From Paenibacillus sp. PL2-23 (lineage in GTDB: Bacteria > Bacillota > Bacilli > Paenibacillales > Paenibacillaceae), in contig NZ_CP162129.1 in the NCBI RefSeq assembly GCF_040834005.1, positions 1,655,501-1,719,500 of the forward strand: 64,000 nt of DNA, in the 5' to 3' direction. The notes beneath the pieces are model-generated. The model did not search any database. It had not been told where the DNA came from and saw nothing but the letters and a program-made list of their open reading frames with translations. A program made the translations under genes and the position numbers. The first letter of the stretch is position 1; every line of letters begins with the position of its first letter. Of this stretch, positions 52,801 to 61,189 are shown piece after piece.

Positions 52801-52819
52801 AGAGACGCGTCGCGTCTCT
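52801..52819 (-). terminator. Possible terminator after histidinol phosphatase gene
   Basis: AGAGACGCG pairs with CGCGTCTCT; on the minus strand a T-rich CTTCTTCTG follows. Confidence 0.55.
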
Positions 52820-52832
52820 CCTGGAATCACCA

Positions 52833-53642
52833 TTATAGAGGCACAGCAACGGGCTGTCTCTTGCGGTAGAACACCCACTCGGTGAAGCCGATCTCCTTCA
52901 ATCGCTTCGCCACGAGCTCCCATTCGTCCCCGACTCGCGAAGGCACATGGGCGTCAGAGCCGAACGTCACCTTCACGTTGTAATGAAGCGCTCTCTCCAG
53001 CAAATCGTCGGACGGATACCAGCCGCCTACATCCTTGGTGCTGCCTGAGGTATTAATCTCGATCGCCACTCCGCATTCGCCAATTGTACGAAGCGCGTTA
53101 TCGATGTGCTCATGCGCAGGAATATCCGAAAAAGCGGGATAATATCCCTTCATAGCGTCGATATGGCCCAATATATCGAACATGCCTGCGCGGGCGGATT
53201 GCTCAATAAGCTCATAGTAGCTCTTTTTCTCAAGGATATGAGCCGCTTCGTCCAGCTTCGTCCAGCGATTTCGGTTGAAGATGCTGACGCCGCTCACCTG
53301 GTGAACGGAGCCGATCAAATAATCGAACGGAACTCCCTTGTACGCTTCACGGTATGCCTCCGCATATTGGGGGAAATAATCCGATTCCATGCCGAGCAGC
53401 ACTTCAATTCTGCCCGCGAACTTCTCCTTCAGCCGGAGCACTTCCTGGACATAATTCGCAAATTCGCTTCTGGCCATCGCAATGCCCGGAGATGGGTGAT
53501 CCTCATCGTGATAGAAGTAAGGGGAGTGATCCGAGATGCCAATGACCTGAAGTCCATGCTTAATTCCGGCTTCAATATAATCCTCGATGCTGCCGTCAGC
53601 GTGGCCGCAACGGAAATGATGCGTGTGCAAATCAAACTTCAT
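52833..53642 (-). CDS. hisK: Histidinol-phosphatase, PHP family
   Basis: A 269-residue PHP-domain phosphatase with the metal-binding series DLHTH, 'SDHSPYFYH', GMESDY, 'GSVHQV', 'GHIDAMK' and 'FGSDAH'. It dephosphorylates L-histidinol phosphate, the penultimate step of histidine synthesis; the length fits HisK/HisJ-type enzymes. The start is the ATG at 53642, eight bases after TAGGAG. It follows the LysR gene by 11 bases, so the two are probably co-transcribed. No other his genes are near. Confidence 0.88.
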   Translation of the reverse strand: MKFDLHTHHFRCGHADGSIEDYIEAGIKHGLQVIGISDHSPYFYHDEDHPSPGIAMARSEFANYVQEVLRLKEKFAGRIEVLLGMESDYFPQYAEAYREAYKGVPFDYLIGSVHQVSGVSIFNRNRWTKLDEAAHILEKKSYYELIEQSARAGMFDILGHIDAMKGYYPAFSDIPAHEHIDNALRTIGECGVAIEINTSGSTKDVGGWYPSDDLLERALHYNVKVTFGSDAHVPSRVGDEWELVAKRLKEIGFTEWVFYRKRQPVAVPL

Positions 53643-53653
53643 TCTGTTCACTC

Positions 53654-54556
53654 CTACTCGCTGCTTATGAATTGATGCTCCGGCATGCCCTTCAAATCGC
53701 TCAAAAACTGCTGCATCGCGGTATTCAGGTATCGACCGGATTTGTAGACGACACCGACGGGGTGCGTTGCTTCCAGCTCATGCACCTTGATCAGCTTCAA
53801 TGTGCCGCGCTTCAGCTCGGACGGAATTGAAAGCTTGGATACAATGGCGGCGCCAAGATCAATCTCGACCATCCGTTTCACTTCTTCGCTGCTGGACAGC
53901 TCCATAATAATATTGGGCTGAATGTTGTATTGGCGGAACAGCGCGTCGACAAACTTCCTGCCCAGCGTATCGGGCGCCAGCATGATCATAGGCACGTCCT
54001 TCAATTGGTCCAGCGTGGTATGGTTCAGCTTGCTCAGCGGATTCTCCGGGGATACGACCAGCTCGAACGTATCGTAATAAAGGACGGATGAGGCAATGTT
54101 CGGATTTTTCTCCGTTATGTAGGTTATGCCAACATCCACGGAACCATTCTCGACACAAGCCATGACTTGGGAGGAGGGCATGGTGTGAATGGTTGTTTTG
54201 ATAAGCGGGAACTGGTTCTGAAAATAAGACAGGACCCTCGGCAATATTTGGATAGCGATGGATGAAGTGGTGCCTAACAGGATATGGCCTTGCGGCGTGT
54301 GATTCAAATCGTCGAGCTTCTGCTTCAGCTCCTCCACGATAGCGAGGACGCGCTCCGCATGCTCCAGGAACACGCGGCCGTGATCCGTCAGCGTGACGGG
54401 CTGGTTGCGGTCGATCAGGACAGTCTTGAACTCGTCCTCCAGACTTTTGATTTGCGCGGATACGGCAGGCTGCGTTAGATTAAGCAGCTCGCCCGCCTTG
54501 CGGAAGCTCATCGTCTTGGAGATGGTCAGGAGCGTCTCCAGCTGGCTGATATTCAT
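53654..54556 (-). CDS. LysR-family transcriptional regulator
   Basis: A 300-residue LysR protein ('MSFRKAGELLNLTQPAVSAQIKSLEDEFKTVLIDR' in the winged helix; an effector domain from about residue 90). The start is the ATG at 54556 after AAGGGGGAAT; an upstream ATG at 54586 has no ribosome binding site. It is upstream of hisK in the same transcript. I cannot assign a regulon. Confidence 0.85.
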   Translation of the reverse strand: MNISQLETLLTISKTMSFRKAGELLNLTQPAVSAQIKSLEDEFKTVLIDRNQPVTLTDHGRVFLEHAERVLAIVEELKQKLDDLNHTPQGHILLGTTSSIAIQILPRVLSYFQNQFPLIKTTIHTMPSSQVMACVENGSVDVGITYITEKNPNIASSVLYYDTFELVVSPENPLSKLNHTTLDQLKDVPMIMLAPDTLGRKFVDALFRQYNIQPNIIMELSSSEEVKRMVEIDLGAAIVSKLSIPSELKRGTLKLIKVHELEATHPVGVVYKSGRYLNTAMQQFLSDLKGMPEHQFISSE

Positions 54557-54646
54557 GTCCGGTATTCCCCCTTCCGATGCGTTCATAAGCCATAACTCTA
54601 GTATATCTCATTACTCCGGCATGCGGCAAAAAAAGAGGAACGGCCG

Positions 54647-55582
54647 CTATAGCCATTCCTTCTTGCGAAAAATATATAACATGCCGCATCCCAGCACCAC
54701 CATAATGCCAAGCAGCACATAAGCGCCCCAGCCAGCATGGACGAAGGGCAGGAAGTCGAAGTTCATGCCGTAAATGCCCGTCAGGAACGTCAGCGGCATG
54801 AAGATGGTCGTAATGGCCGTGAACACGCGCATAATTTCATTGGCCCGGCTGGACAGGCTCGACTGGTAGGCCTCTCGCAAGTTGCCCATCAGATCGCGGT
54901 ACGTATCGAAGGACTCCGAAATTTTGATGGCATTCTCGTATACGTCGCTAAAATACTTCTGAAGCTGGTCGTCAATCAGGCGAAGCTCCTTCTTGTTAAG
55001 CGTGAAGATCACCTCGCGCTGTGGTCCCAGCACCTTCCTCACCCACAGAATTTCCCCGCGCAGACCAATAATTTCGTTCAGATGGGACTTGCGGGTATGC
55101 ATCAGGATGGCTTCCTCCAGCGTCTCGATCCGATTGTCGATCCGATCGCCGACAAGGAAATAATTGTCCACTACAAGGTCGGTCAAATAATAGAGAAACT
55201 GGTCAGGCCGGCTGACCTCCTGCTCCCACAATATCGGCTTCAAGGAACGGAGCTCATTAATCTTCTGCTTGGTAACGGTAATAATGTAATGCTGTCCCAA
55301 AAATATGTTCAGCGCGCGCAGGAAAATTTCTTCATCGTCGAATCGAATGCTGTTAATGACAATAAAATAATGGCTTTCATAAATTTCAATCTTGGGACGC
55401 TGCTCTTCTTCATTCAAGCAATCCTCTACGGCCAGGTCGTGCATGCCGAACAGCGGCTGCAGCACAACCAGATCCTCGACGTCCGCGTCTATCCAGTAGA
55501 AGCCTTCCGCCGGGGCGACAAGCGTACCCTCGATTTGGTCCACGGTTGTAAAAATACCATTGCTCACATGTCTAATTTTCAT
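54647..55582 (-). CDS. corA: CorA-family magnesium/cobalt transporter
   Basis: A 311-residue CorA protein: a large N-terminal cytoplasmic domain, a long stalk helix and two C-terminal membrane helices. The selectivity motif YGMN precedes 'FDFLPF' in the loop between them. It forms pentameric Mg2+ channels. GAGGAGATTC lies before the ATG. The promoter is at 55704-55733. Confidence 0.93.
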   Translation of the reverse strand: MKIRHVSNGIFTTVDQIEGTLVAPAEGFYWIDADVEDLVVLQPLFGMHDLAVEDCLNEEEQRPKIEIYESHYFIVINSIRFDDEEIFLRALNIFLGQHYIITVTKQKINELRSLKPILWEQEVSRPDQFLYYLTDLVVDNYFLVGDRIDNRIETLEEAILMHTRKSHLNEIIGLRGEILWVRKVLGPQREVIFTLNKKELRLIDDQLQKYFSDVYENAIKISESFDTYRDLMGNLREAYQSSLSSRANEIMRVFTAITTIFMPLTFLTGIYGMNFDFLPFVHAGWGAYVLLGIMVVLGCGMLYIFRKKEWL

Positions 55583-55703
55583 TTGCGGGAATCTCCTCTC
55601 TCATCTTGCAGGAGACTGCCGGTCAGGTGCTTCAGAGCGCTGGGCTTGCGCGCTTAATCACCAGGTCGTCGTTTCCGGAAGGTGTGAAGTCCTAATCCTG
55701 TTT

Positions 55704-55733
55704 AGTATACTCCCGCGCGAGGCGAACATTCAA
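55704..55733 (-). promoter_or_regulatory. Sigma-A promoter of corA
   Basis: On the minus strand: TTGAAT (55733-55728), 18 bases, TATACT (55709-55704). The leader to corA is about 120 bases. Confidence 0.7.
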
Positions 55734-55854
55734 GCGGAAAATCGCTCGTCAACAAGTTTTTAAAACAGCATATGCGGATCAGGTTCTTGACGGGAATGTC
55801 GGAATGAATTAAAGTAAAACTAATTGGAACAGCAATAATTGAATAGACTACTTT

Positions 55855-56018
55855 CTTATCAAGAGCAGGCGGAGGGACTAGCCCGATGAAGCCCGGCAAC
55901 CGGCGTAATGAGCACGGTGCTAATTCTTGCGGAGACATCATGTCTCTGAGAGATGAGAGAGGATATGACTGCTTTCACAAGCACAGAACCTCTTCTCACG
56001 CAGAAGGGGTCTTTTTTA
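55855..56018 (+). promoter_or_regulatory. SAM-I (S-box) riboswitch with terminator
   Basis: The S-box core is clear: CTTATCAAGAG, GGCGGAGGGACTAGCCC, GATGAAGCCCGGCAACC, then CGGTGCTAATTC and GAGAGATGAGAG (55855-55960). An expression platform follows: ACCTCTTCT pairs with AGAAGGGGT (55989-56011) and six T. With SAM bound the terminator forms and the metA-metI genes are off. Confidence 0.97.
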
Positions 56019-56065
56019 TCCTATTGCGACTTCTAATTACTACATCATTAGGAGCGTGAGCCAAC

Positions 56066-56989
56066 ATGCCAATCAAAGTACCGGATCACCTGCCGGCCAA
56101 GGAAGTATTGAACAACGAGAACATATTTGTCATGGACGAAAGCGTCGCTTACCAGCAGGACATTCGTCCGCTCAGAATCGCGATTCTGAATTTGATGCCG
56201 ACCAAAGAAACAACGGAGACGCAGCTGCTTCGCTTAATTGGCAATACGCCGCTGCAAGTGGAGGTTGTGCTGCTTCATCCCAGAACCCATACGTCGAAGA
56301 ATACCTCGTCCGATCATCTGGAGTCGTTCTACAAAACGTTCGACGAGATTTCGCATCTGTATTTCGACGGCATGATTATTACGGGAGCGCCTGTGGAGCA
56401 TTTGCCGTTCGAAGAGGTCAACTACTGGGAAGAGCTGAAGGAAATTATGGAATGGACCAAACGCCATGTCACGTCAACCTTCCATATATGCTGGGCTTCC
56501 CAGGCAGGGCTGTATTACCACTTCGGAGTGCCGAAATATAACCTGGATGCCAAAATATTCGGCGTCTTCCCGCATACCATTGCGGACAACAAACGGAATA
56601 CCCAGCTGCTTAGAGGATTTGACGAGCTGTTTTTTGTCCCGCAGTCTCGTCATACGGAGGTAAGGCGCGAGGATATCGAGCCCATCGAGGAGCTGGAAAT
56701 TTTGTCGGAATCCAACGATTCGGGCATCTATATTGTCGCGTCGCGCGACGGGAAGCAAATTTTTGTGACGGGCCATTCCGAATATGATCCTACCTCGCTC
56801 AAATTTGAATATGACCGGGATGTGGCCAGAGGGCTGGATATTGCGCTTCCTAGGAATTATTTCCCGGGCGATAACCCGTCCTGTATGCCGCTCTCCACAT
56901 GGAGAGCTCACGCCAATCTGCTGTTCTCTAATTGGCTTAACTATTATGTGTACCAGCAAACGCCTTATGAACTGGGCGCAGGCATCTGA
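56066..56989 (+). CDS. metA: Homoserine O-acetyltransferase (MetA type)
   Basis: A 307-residue acyltransferase that activates homoserine for methionine synthesis. Catalytic cysteine C142 lies in 'HICWASQAG'; the histidine-glutamate pair is in 'GHSEYDP' (H237, E239). Residue 111 is glutamate ('[10 protein letters not shown]'). In the studied Bacillus cereus enzyme E111 marks acetyl-CoA use, where E. coli MetA has glycine and uses succinyl-CoA. The acetyl product fits the downstream thiolyase/synthase. It is under the S-box riboswitch. Confidence 0.94.
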   Translation: MPIKVPDHLPAKEVLNNENIFVMDESVAYQQDIRPLRIAILNLMPTKETTETQLLRLIGNTPLQVEVVLLHPRTHTSKNTSSDHLESFYKTFDEISHLYFDGMIITGAPVEHLPFEEVNYWEELKEIMEWTKRHVTSTFHICWASQAGLYYHFGVPKYNLDAKIFGVFPHTIADNKRNTQLLRGFDELFFVPQSRHTEVRREDIEPIEELEILSESNDSGIYIVASRDGKQIFVTGHSEYDPTSLKFEYDRDVARGLDIALPRNYFPGDNPSCMPLSTWRAHANLLFSNWLNYYVYQQTPYELGAGI

Positions 56990-57018
56990 ACAATAAAACA
57001 AGGAGTTGCGTATCCGAA

Positions 57019-58179
57019 ATGAAAATCGAAAGTCAGTTGGCCCATATCGGCTCCGAGAAGGAGCCTGTAACGGGAGCGGTCAGCTTCCCGGTCTATCAAG
57101 CGACGGCATTCCGCCATCCCAAGCTAGGGCAGAGCACGGGATTTGATTATGCCCGAACCAAAAGTCCGACGCGCGCCGTGCTGGAGGAAGCAGCAGCACA
57201 GCTGGAAGCGGGAGACGCCGGCTTCGCTTGCAGCTCTGGAATGGCTGCCCTGCAAACGATTTTTGCTTATTTCAGCCAAGGCGACCATCTGATTGTATCG
57301 CTGGATTTGTATGGCGGCACATACAGGCTGCTGGAGCGCATTATGTCGAGATTCGGCGTAACGGCGTCCTACGTGGACACGAACGACATAGATGCCATGT
57401 CGACGCTGGTGACGCCAAATACCAAAGCGGTCCTGATCGAGACGCCAACCAATCCGCTTATGATGATTACGGATTTGGAGAGAGTTTGCGCGTGGGCGAA
57501 GTCCAAGGGCTTGCTTACGATTGTCGACAATACGCTGCTTACGCCCTATCTCCAGCGCCCCATCGAGCTGGGAGCCGATATCGTTATCCATAGCGCGACC
57601 AAATATTTGGGCGGGCATAACGACGTGCTTGCGGGCTTGATCGTGACCAAGGGCGAAGAGCTGTCCCAGCAGATGGCCATTCTTCACAATTCCATCGGCG
57701 CGGTTTTGGGTCCGCAGGATTCCTGGCTGCTGATGAGAGGGATGAAGACGCTGGCTCTCCGCATGGAGCGGCATCAGTACAACGCAACCAAAATCGCGGA
57801 ATATTTGCTGGAGCATCCAGCGATTGAAGAGGTGTATTACCCGGCCCTGCCGCATCATCCTGGCCATGATGTCCAGAACAGGCAATCCTCGGGCAACACC
57901 GGCATCTTCTCGTTCCGCCTGAAGGATGCGCGTTATGTGGAGCCCATTCTCCGTCATATTAAATTGATCGCGTTTGCCGAGAGCCTTGGCGGCGTAGAAT
58001 CGCTGATGACCTACCCGGCGATGCAGACGCACGCCGATATTCCGGAGGAAATCCGCAAAGCGATTGGCGTAGACGATAGGCTGCTGCGCTTCTCCGTCGG
58101 TATTGAGCATGTGGACGATCTGATCGCCGACCTCGAAGGAGCCTTGGCCGCGGCCAAGCTCGAAATCGACGAACGCTAA
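57019..58179 (+). CDS. metI: Cystathionine gamma-synthase / O-acetylhomoserine thiolyase
   Basis: A 386-residue PLP enzyme of the Cys/Met metabolism class. The PLP-binding lysine is K195 in 'HSATKYLGGHND'; other signatures are 'SSGMAALQTIF', 'YGGTYRLLERI', 'ETPTNPLMMITDL' and 'ESLGGVESLMTYPA'. It condenses O-acetylhomoserine with cysteine or sulfide. MetI of Bacillus subtilis is the closest remembered relative. It lies 29 bases after metA with AAGGAG, in one SAM-controlled operon, and ends at a terminator. No metC follows. Confidence 0.92.
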   Translation: MKIESQLAHIGSEKEPVTGAVSFPVYQATAFRHPKLGQSTGFDYARTKSPTRAVLEEAAAQLEAGDAGFACSSGMAALQTIFAYFSQGDHLIVSLDLYGGTYRLLERIMSRFGVTASYVDTNDIDAMSTLVTPNTKAVLIETPTNPLMMITDLERVCAWAKSKGLLTIVDNTLLTPYLQRPIELGADIVIHSATKYLGGHNDVLAGLIVTKGEELSQQMAILHNSIGAVLGPQDSWLLMRGMKTLALRMERHQYNATKIAEYLLEHPAIEEVYYPALPHHPGHDVQNRQSSGNTGIFSFRLKDARYVEPILRHIKLIAFAESLGGVESLMTYPAMQTHADIPEEIRKAIGVDDRLLRFSVGIEHVDDLIADLEGALAAAKLEIDER

Positions 58180-58192
58180 TCAACCATTTTCG

Positions 58193-58224
58193 AGCTGCGC
58201 AGGCCATTGTCTGCGCAGCTTTTT
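58193..58224 (+). terminator. Rho-independent terminator of metA-metI
   Basis: AGCTGCGCAG pairs perfectly with CTGCGCAGCT around an 8-base loop, then five T. Confidence 0.92.
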
Positions 58225-58289
58225 CGTTCTTCCCTTTGCGAAGTTGGTTATGGTCTTGATCGTGGTTGTGCTCCGAGGAGCGGAGCAGC

Positions 58290-58394
58290 CGAATGCTCTG
58301 GAGAAGCGACAGCGTTCGCCTTTGCAGGCGGGTTCCAACCTTAGCAAGGTTGATCAATGGAACCCGCCTGCAACAGCGATCGGAAGAGCATTCG
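58290..58394. repeat. Nested inverted repeat (three concentric stems)
   Basis: Outer arms CGAATGCTCT (58290-58299) and AGAGCATTCG (58385-58394); middle arms TTGCAGGCGGGTTCC (58322-58336) and GGAACCCGCCTGCAA (58359-58373), perfect over 15 pairs; inner arms AACCTT and AAGGTT (58337-58351). It lies alone in the 378-base gap between metI and mqnC and encodes nothing. Confidence 0.85.
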
Positions 58395-58557
58395 ACTGCG
58401 CAGGGACCATAGAGCATCACCGAGTATCCGGCTAAAAGCCAACTTTCGCATTTTTGCCATATTGGCCATCAACCTTATGGATGACTAGGCTTGCTCATCT
58501 ATGTTAGGATTAAGTATTGCGTCATACTATGAAGTCATCGTTAAGGAGGTCTTGCGG

Positions 58558-59694
58558 ATGAGCGCGATAGACCGGATATTGGATAAGGCGCTGCGCGCCG
58601 AGCGCATTACGCTGGAAGAAGGAATGGAGCTGCTGGCTTACGATGGGATCGAGAAGCTGGGGCATGTCGCCAATCAAATTATGCTGAGGCACCACCCTGA
58701 GCCGGTAACGACATTTGTTGTGGGCCGCAATGTCAATTATACGAACGTATGCGACGTATATTGCCGCTTCTGCGCGTTCTACAGAGCGCCGGGCTCGAAG
58801 GAAGGATATGTGCTGGATGACGAGGTCATTTTAAATAAAATTCAGGAAACAAAGGATGTAGGCGGAACGGAGATTCTAATGCAGGGCGGCACCAATCCCA
58901 ATCTGCCCTTCACTTATTATCTGGACCTGCTGCGCAAGATCAAGACCAGGTTCCCGGATATTACGATGCACTCCTTCTCGCCGGCCGAAATCCAGAAGAT
59001 GAAGGTTGTCTCGGACGGGCTGTCGCTGGACGAGGTTGTCAAGCAGCTGCATGAAGCGGGGCTTGATTCGCTGCCGGGAGGCGGCGCGGAAATATTGGAC
59101 GATCGAACCCGCAGAAAGATTAGTCGGTTGAAGGGCTCCTGGACGGATTGGATGGATGTGATGGACGCCGCTCACCGCCATGGCATGAATACAACCGCAA
59201 CGATGGTGTATGGACTTGGCGAAACGATCGAGGAGCGGGCGCTTCATATGCTGCGCATCCGCGACCAGCAGGATAAGGTGCTTGCGAACGGGTATCCTTC
59301 GCCGGGCTTCCTGGCCTTTATTTCCTGGCCGTTCCAGCCGGACAATACGAATCTGAAGCTGGAGAAAGCAAAGCCTGAGGAATATCTCCGTATTGTGGCG
59401 GTTAGCCGGATTATGCTGGACAACATTCCGAACTTCCAATCGTCGTGGGTGACGATGGGACCGGAGATGGGCAAGCTGTCGCTTCATTATGGCTGCAATG
59501 ACTTCGGCAGCACCATGATCGAAGAGAATGTCGTGTCCGCTGCAGGCACAACGCATAAGGTTAATATCGATCTCATCCTTCAGCTCATTCGTGAATCGGG
59601 CAAAATACCTGCTCAGCGCGATACCAAATACAATATTTTGCGCATGTATAACGATACCGACAAGGCGGAGCGGGATTTCGTTATGCAGAACTAA
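58558..59694 (+). CDS. mqnC: Cyclic dehypoxanthinyl futalosine synthase MqnC (radical SAM)
   Basis: A 378-residue radical SAM enzyme that cyclises dehypoxanthinyl futalosine in the futalosine menaquinone pathway. The 4Fe-4S/SAM motif is C65-x3-C69-x2-C72 ('CDVYCRFC'). Family signatures are 'ILMQGGTNPNLP', 'LPGGGAEIL', 'TATMVYGLGET' and 'SWVTMGPEMGK'. The start is the ATG at 58558 with AAGGAGG eight bases upstream. It complements mqnE in the same window. Confidence 0.94.
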   Translation: MSAIDRILDKALRAERITLEEGMELLAYDGIEKLGHVANQIMLRHHPEPVTTFVVGRNVNYTNVCDVYCRFCAFYRAPGSKEGYVLDDEVILNKIQETKDVGGTEILMQGGTNPNLPFTYYLDLLRKIKTRFPDITMHSFSPAEIQKMKVVSDGLSLDEVVKQLHEAGLDSLPGGGAEILDDRTRRKISRLKGSWTDWMDVMDAAHRHGMNTTATMVYGLGETIEERALHMLRIRDQQDKVLANGYPSPGFLAFISWPFQPDNTNLKLEKAKPEEYLRIVAVSRIMLDNIPNFQSSWVTMGPEMGKLSLHYGCNDFGSTMIEENVVSAAGTTHKVNIDLILQLIRESGKIPAQRDTKYNILRMYNDTDKAERDFVMQN

Positions 59695-59710
59695 TGCTTC
59701 CTGCATGGAG

Positions 59711-59739
59711 CGGCTCAGGCAATCGCCTGGGCCGTTTTT
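59711..59739 (+). terminator. Rho-independent terminator of mqnC
   Basis: CGGCTCAGGC pairs with GCCTGGGCCG (one mismatch), followed by five T. Confidence 0.88.
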
Positions 59740-59833
59740 GCCGTTCTCTGCTTTAATCCATCATGCCAAACTCTTCCCTGTATATACGCCGCCTCCGGAC
59801 CATATACTGTAACGGAAGGAAAGGGGTGAGCGC

Positions 59834-60763
59834 ATGGATTTGTTTACGGTAACGATGCCTTCGAATCATGACGAATCGCTTCAAATGCTGCGGGATTCGC
59901 TGGCCAAGCATGTAAACGCCGATTTACATAAGCTAAAGCCATCTGCCCAGGCTGTCGTGGAGTTTCATATAGAGGGACCGCTGCGCATTCGGTGTGAGGC
60001 GTCTGCCGCGGCCTTCCAGCTCAAAGCGGACGGACCAGCCGTCTATAAAGCGGCGGCACATGTCATTGCGGATTATGTAATCAGCGAGCTGGAGCCGCAG
60101 CTGCTGTCCGCTATCATCAGGAAGAAATACAAAAACAACCCGTCGATGGACGCGGCCATTATCGAAAAATATTGCTACGAGCTGCTCCATGGCAAGGAGT
60201 GGGAGTCGCTGGGCAGCCGCTTCCACGAGGCGGATCGGACACGGCGGCGCAATAAAGTGGCCGACGAGCTGGAGAAGCATCTGCTGGAGGATACGGTGCT
60301 CAATATCGGGGGCTTTCTGGCCTTTCGCCTGCTGCCGTATCGCAATGAGCTGACAGACATTGTGGAATACGCGCTGGATGAATACGTGTTAGATAAACAA
60401 TACCAGGAGTTTATTTCCCTGTTGAAATATTTTGTCCAGCTGCAGGAGTCCAAGGTGCCTATTGTACATTTGCTGCACAAGGGCGGGCATGAATTTACGT
60501 TATACAACGAAAGCTTCCAGACACTGGATCCCAAGCCGCCCGCTGACCGGCTGGTCGCGGAGATGCTGGAGACGGAGATGAATATCGAGGATATGGTCAT
60601 CAGCTCTCTGATCTCTGTCTCGCCCAAACAAATTACAGTGCACACCAGGAATCCTGATATGCAGGTCATCCGCACCATTGAAACGATATTCGACGGCAGA
60701 GTAAATGTCTGTGTGAAATGCTCATCCTGCGCCAGTACGCTGGATGAATGGATTCAGCCATAA
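59834..60763 (+). CDS. ytxC: YtxC-like putative sporulation protein
   Basis: A 309-residue soluble protein with the YtxC pattern in the C-terminal half ('GGFLAFRLLPYRNELTDIVEYALDEYVLDKQYQEFISLLKYFVQLQESKVPIVHLLHKGGHEFTLYNESFQTL' region and 'CVKCSSC'). Its place directly upstream of thrS is conserved in Bacilli and supports the call. Function unknown. Upstream, GTATA (59780-59784) and TATACTG (59803-59809) at 18 bases spacing weakly resemble a sigma-G type promoter. Confidence 0.85.
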   Translation: MDLFTVTMPSNHDESLQMLRDSLAKHVNADLHKLKPSAQAVVEFHIEGPLRIRCEASAAAFQLKADGPAVYKAAAHVIADYVISELEPQLLSAIIRKKYKNNPSMDAAIIEKYCYELLHGKEWESLGSRFHEADRTRRRNKVADELEKHLLEDTVLNIGGFLAFRLLPYRNELTDIVEYALDEYVLDKQYQEFISLLKYFVQLQESKVPIVHLLHKGGHEFTLYNESFQTLDPKPPADRLVAEMLETEMNIEDMVISSLISVSPKQITVHTRNPDMQVIRTIETIFDGRVNVCVKCSSCASTLDEWIQP

Positions 60764-60796
60764 GCTTAGGGGCAGACTGGCGATTGCCTTTGACCC

Positions 60797-61140
60797 TTGA
60801 CCAAGGCCGTCCCCAGAGGCTATAATGATGGCACAATACAAGTCAAGCAACAGCATTGACAAGAGACATGTATTCGGCAAAGCGCTCGGACCAGAGAGAG
60901 GAAACCAGGCTGAAAGTTCCTTCCTTGACGCGGCCCAATGTACCCCTCTTGTAGCTGTACGGTTGAACCTGCCCTCCCAGCATGGGTGCGCAGCTGTAAG
61001 CCGTACCGGATATCCCCGTTACCGGATAGTACGAGAACTGATGTCCGAGCTGATCCCATGATCCGCCGGAACGGTTGAAGTAGGGTGGAACCACGAGTAT
61101 ACAAGCACTCGTCCCTTTGCGGGATGCGTGCTTTTTTTTT
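60797..61140 (+). promoter_or_regulatory. Promoter and T-box leader of thrS
   Basis: The promoter is TTGACC (60797-60802), 18 bases, TATAAT (60821-60826). The leader carries the canonical T-box AGGGTGGAACCACG (61082-61095) and then a terminator in which AAGCAC/GTGCTT and GTCCC/GGGAT stems are followed by a long run of T (61103-61140). Uncharged tRNA-Thr binding to stem I and the T-box would favour read-through. An ACC triplet near 61020 is a candidate specifier, but I did not resolve stem I. Confidence 0.93.
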
Positions 61141-61189
61141 GTGCCTTCCCGCGCTTCGCTTGCACCACCAGATCAGGAGGATGATGAAA

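Noticed and set aside
52647..52838. 63-codon + strand frame in the hisK-EamA gap
   Set aside because: It runs through a strong terminator hairpin and has no ribosome binding site.
61085..61189. Upstream extension of thrS into the T-box
   Set aside because: It would translate the T-box and terminator; ThrRS family N-terminus begins at 61190.
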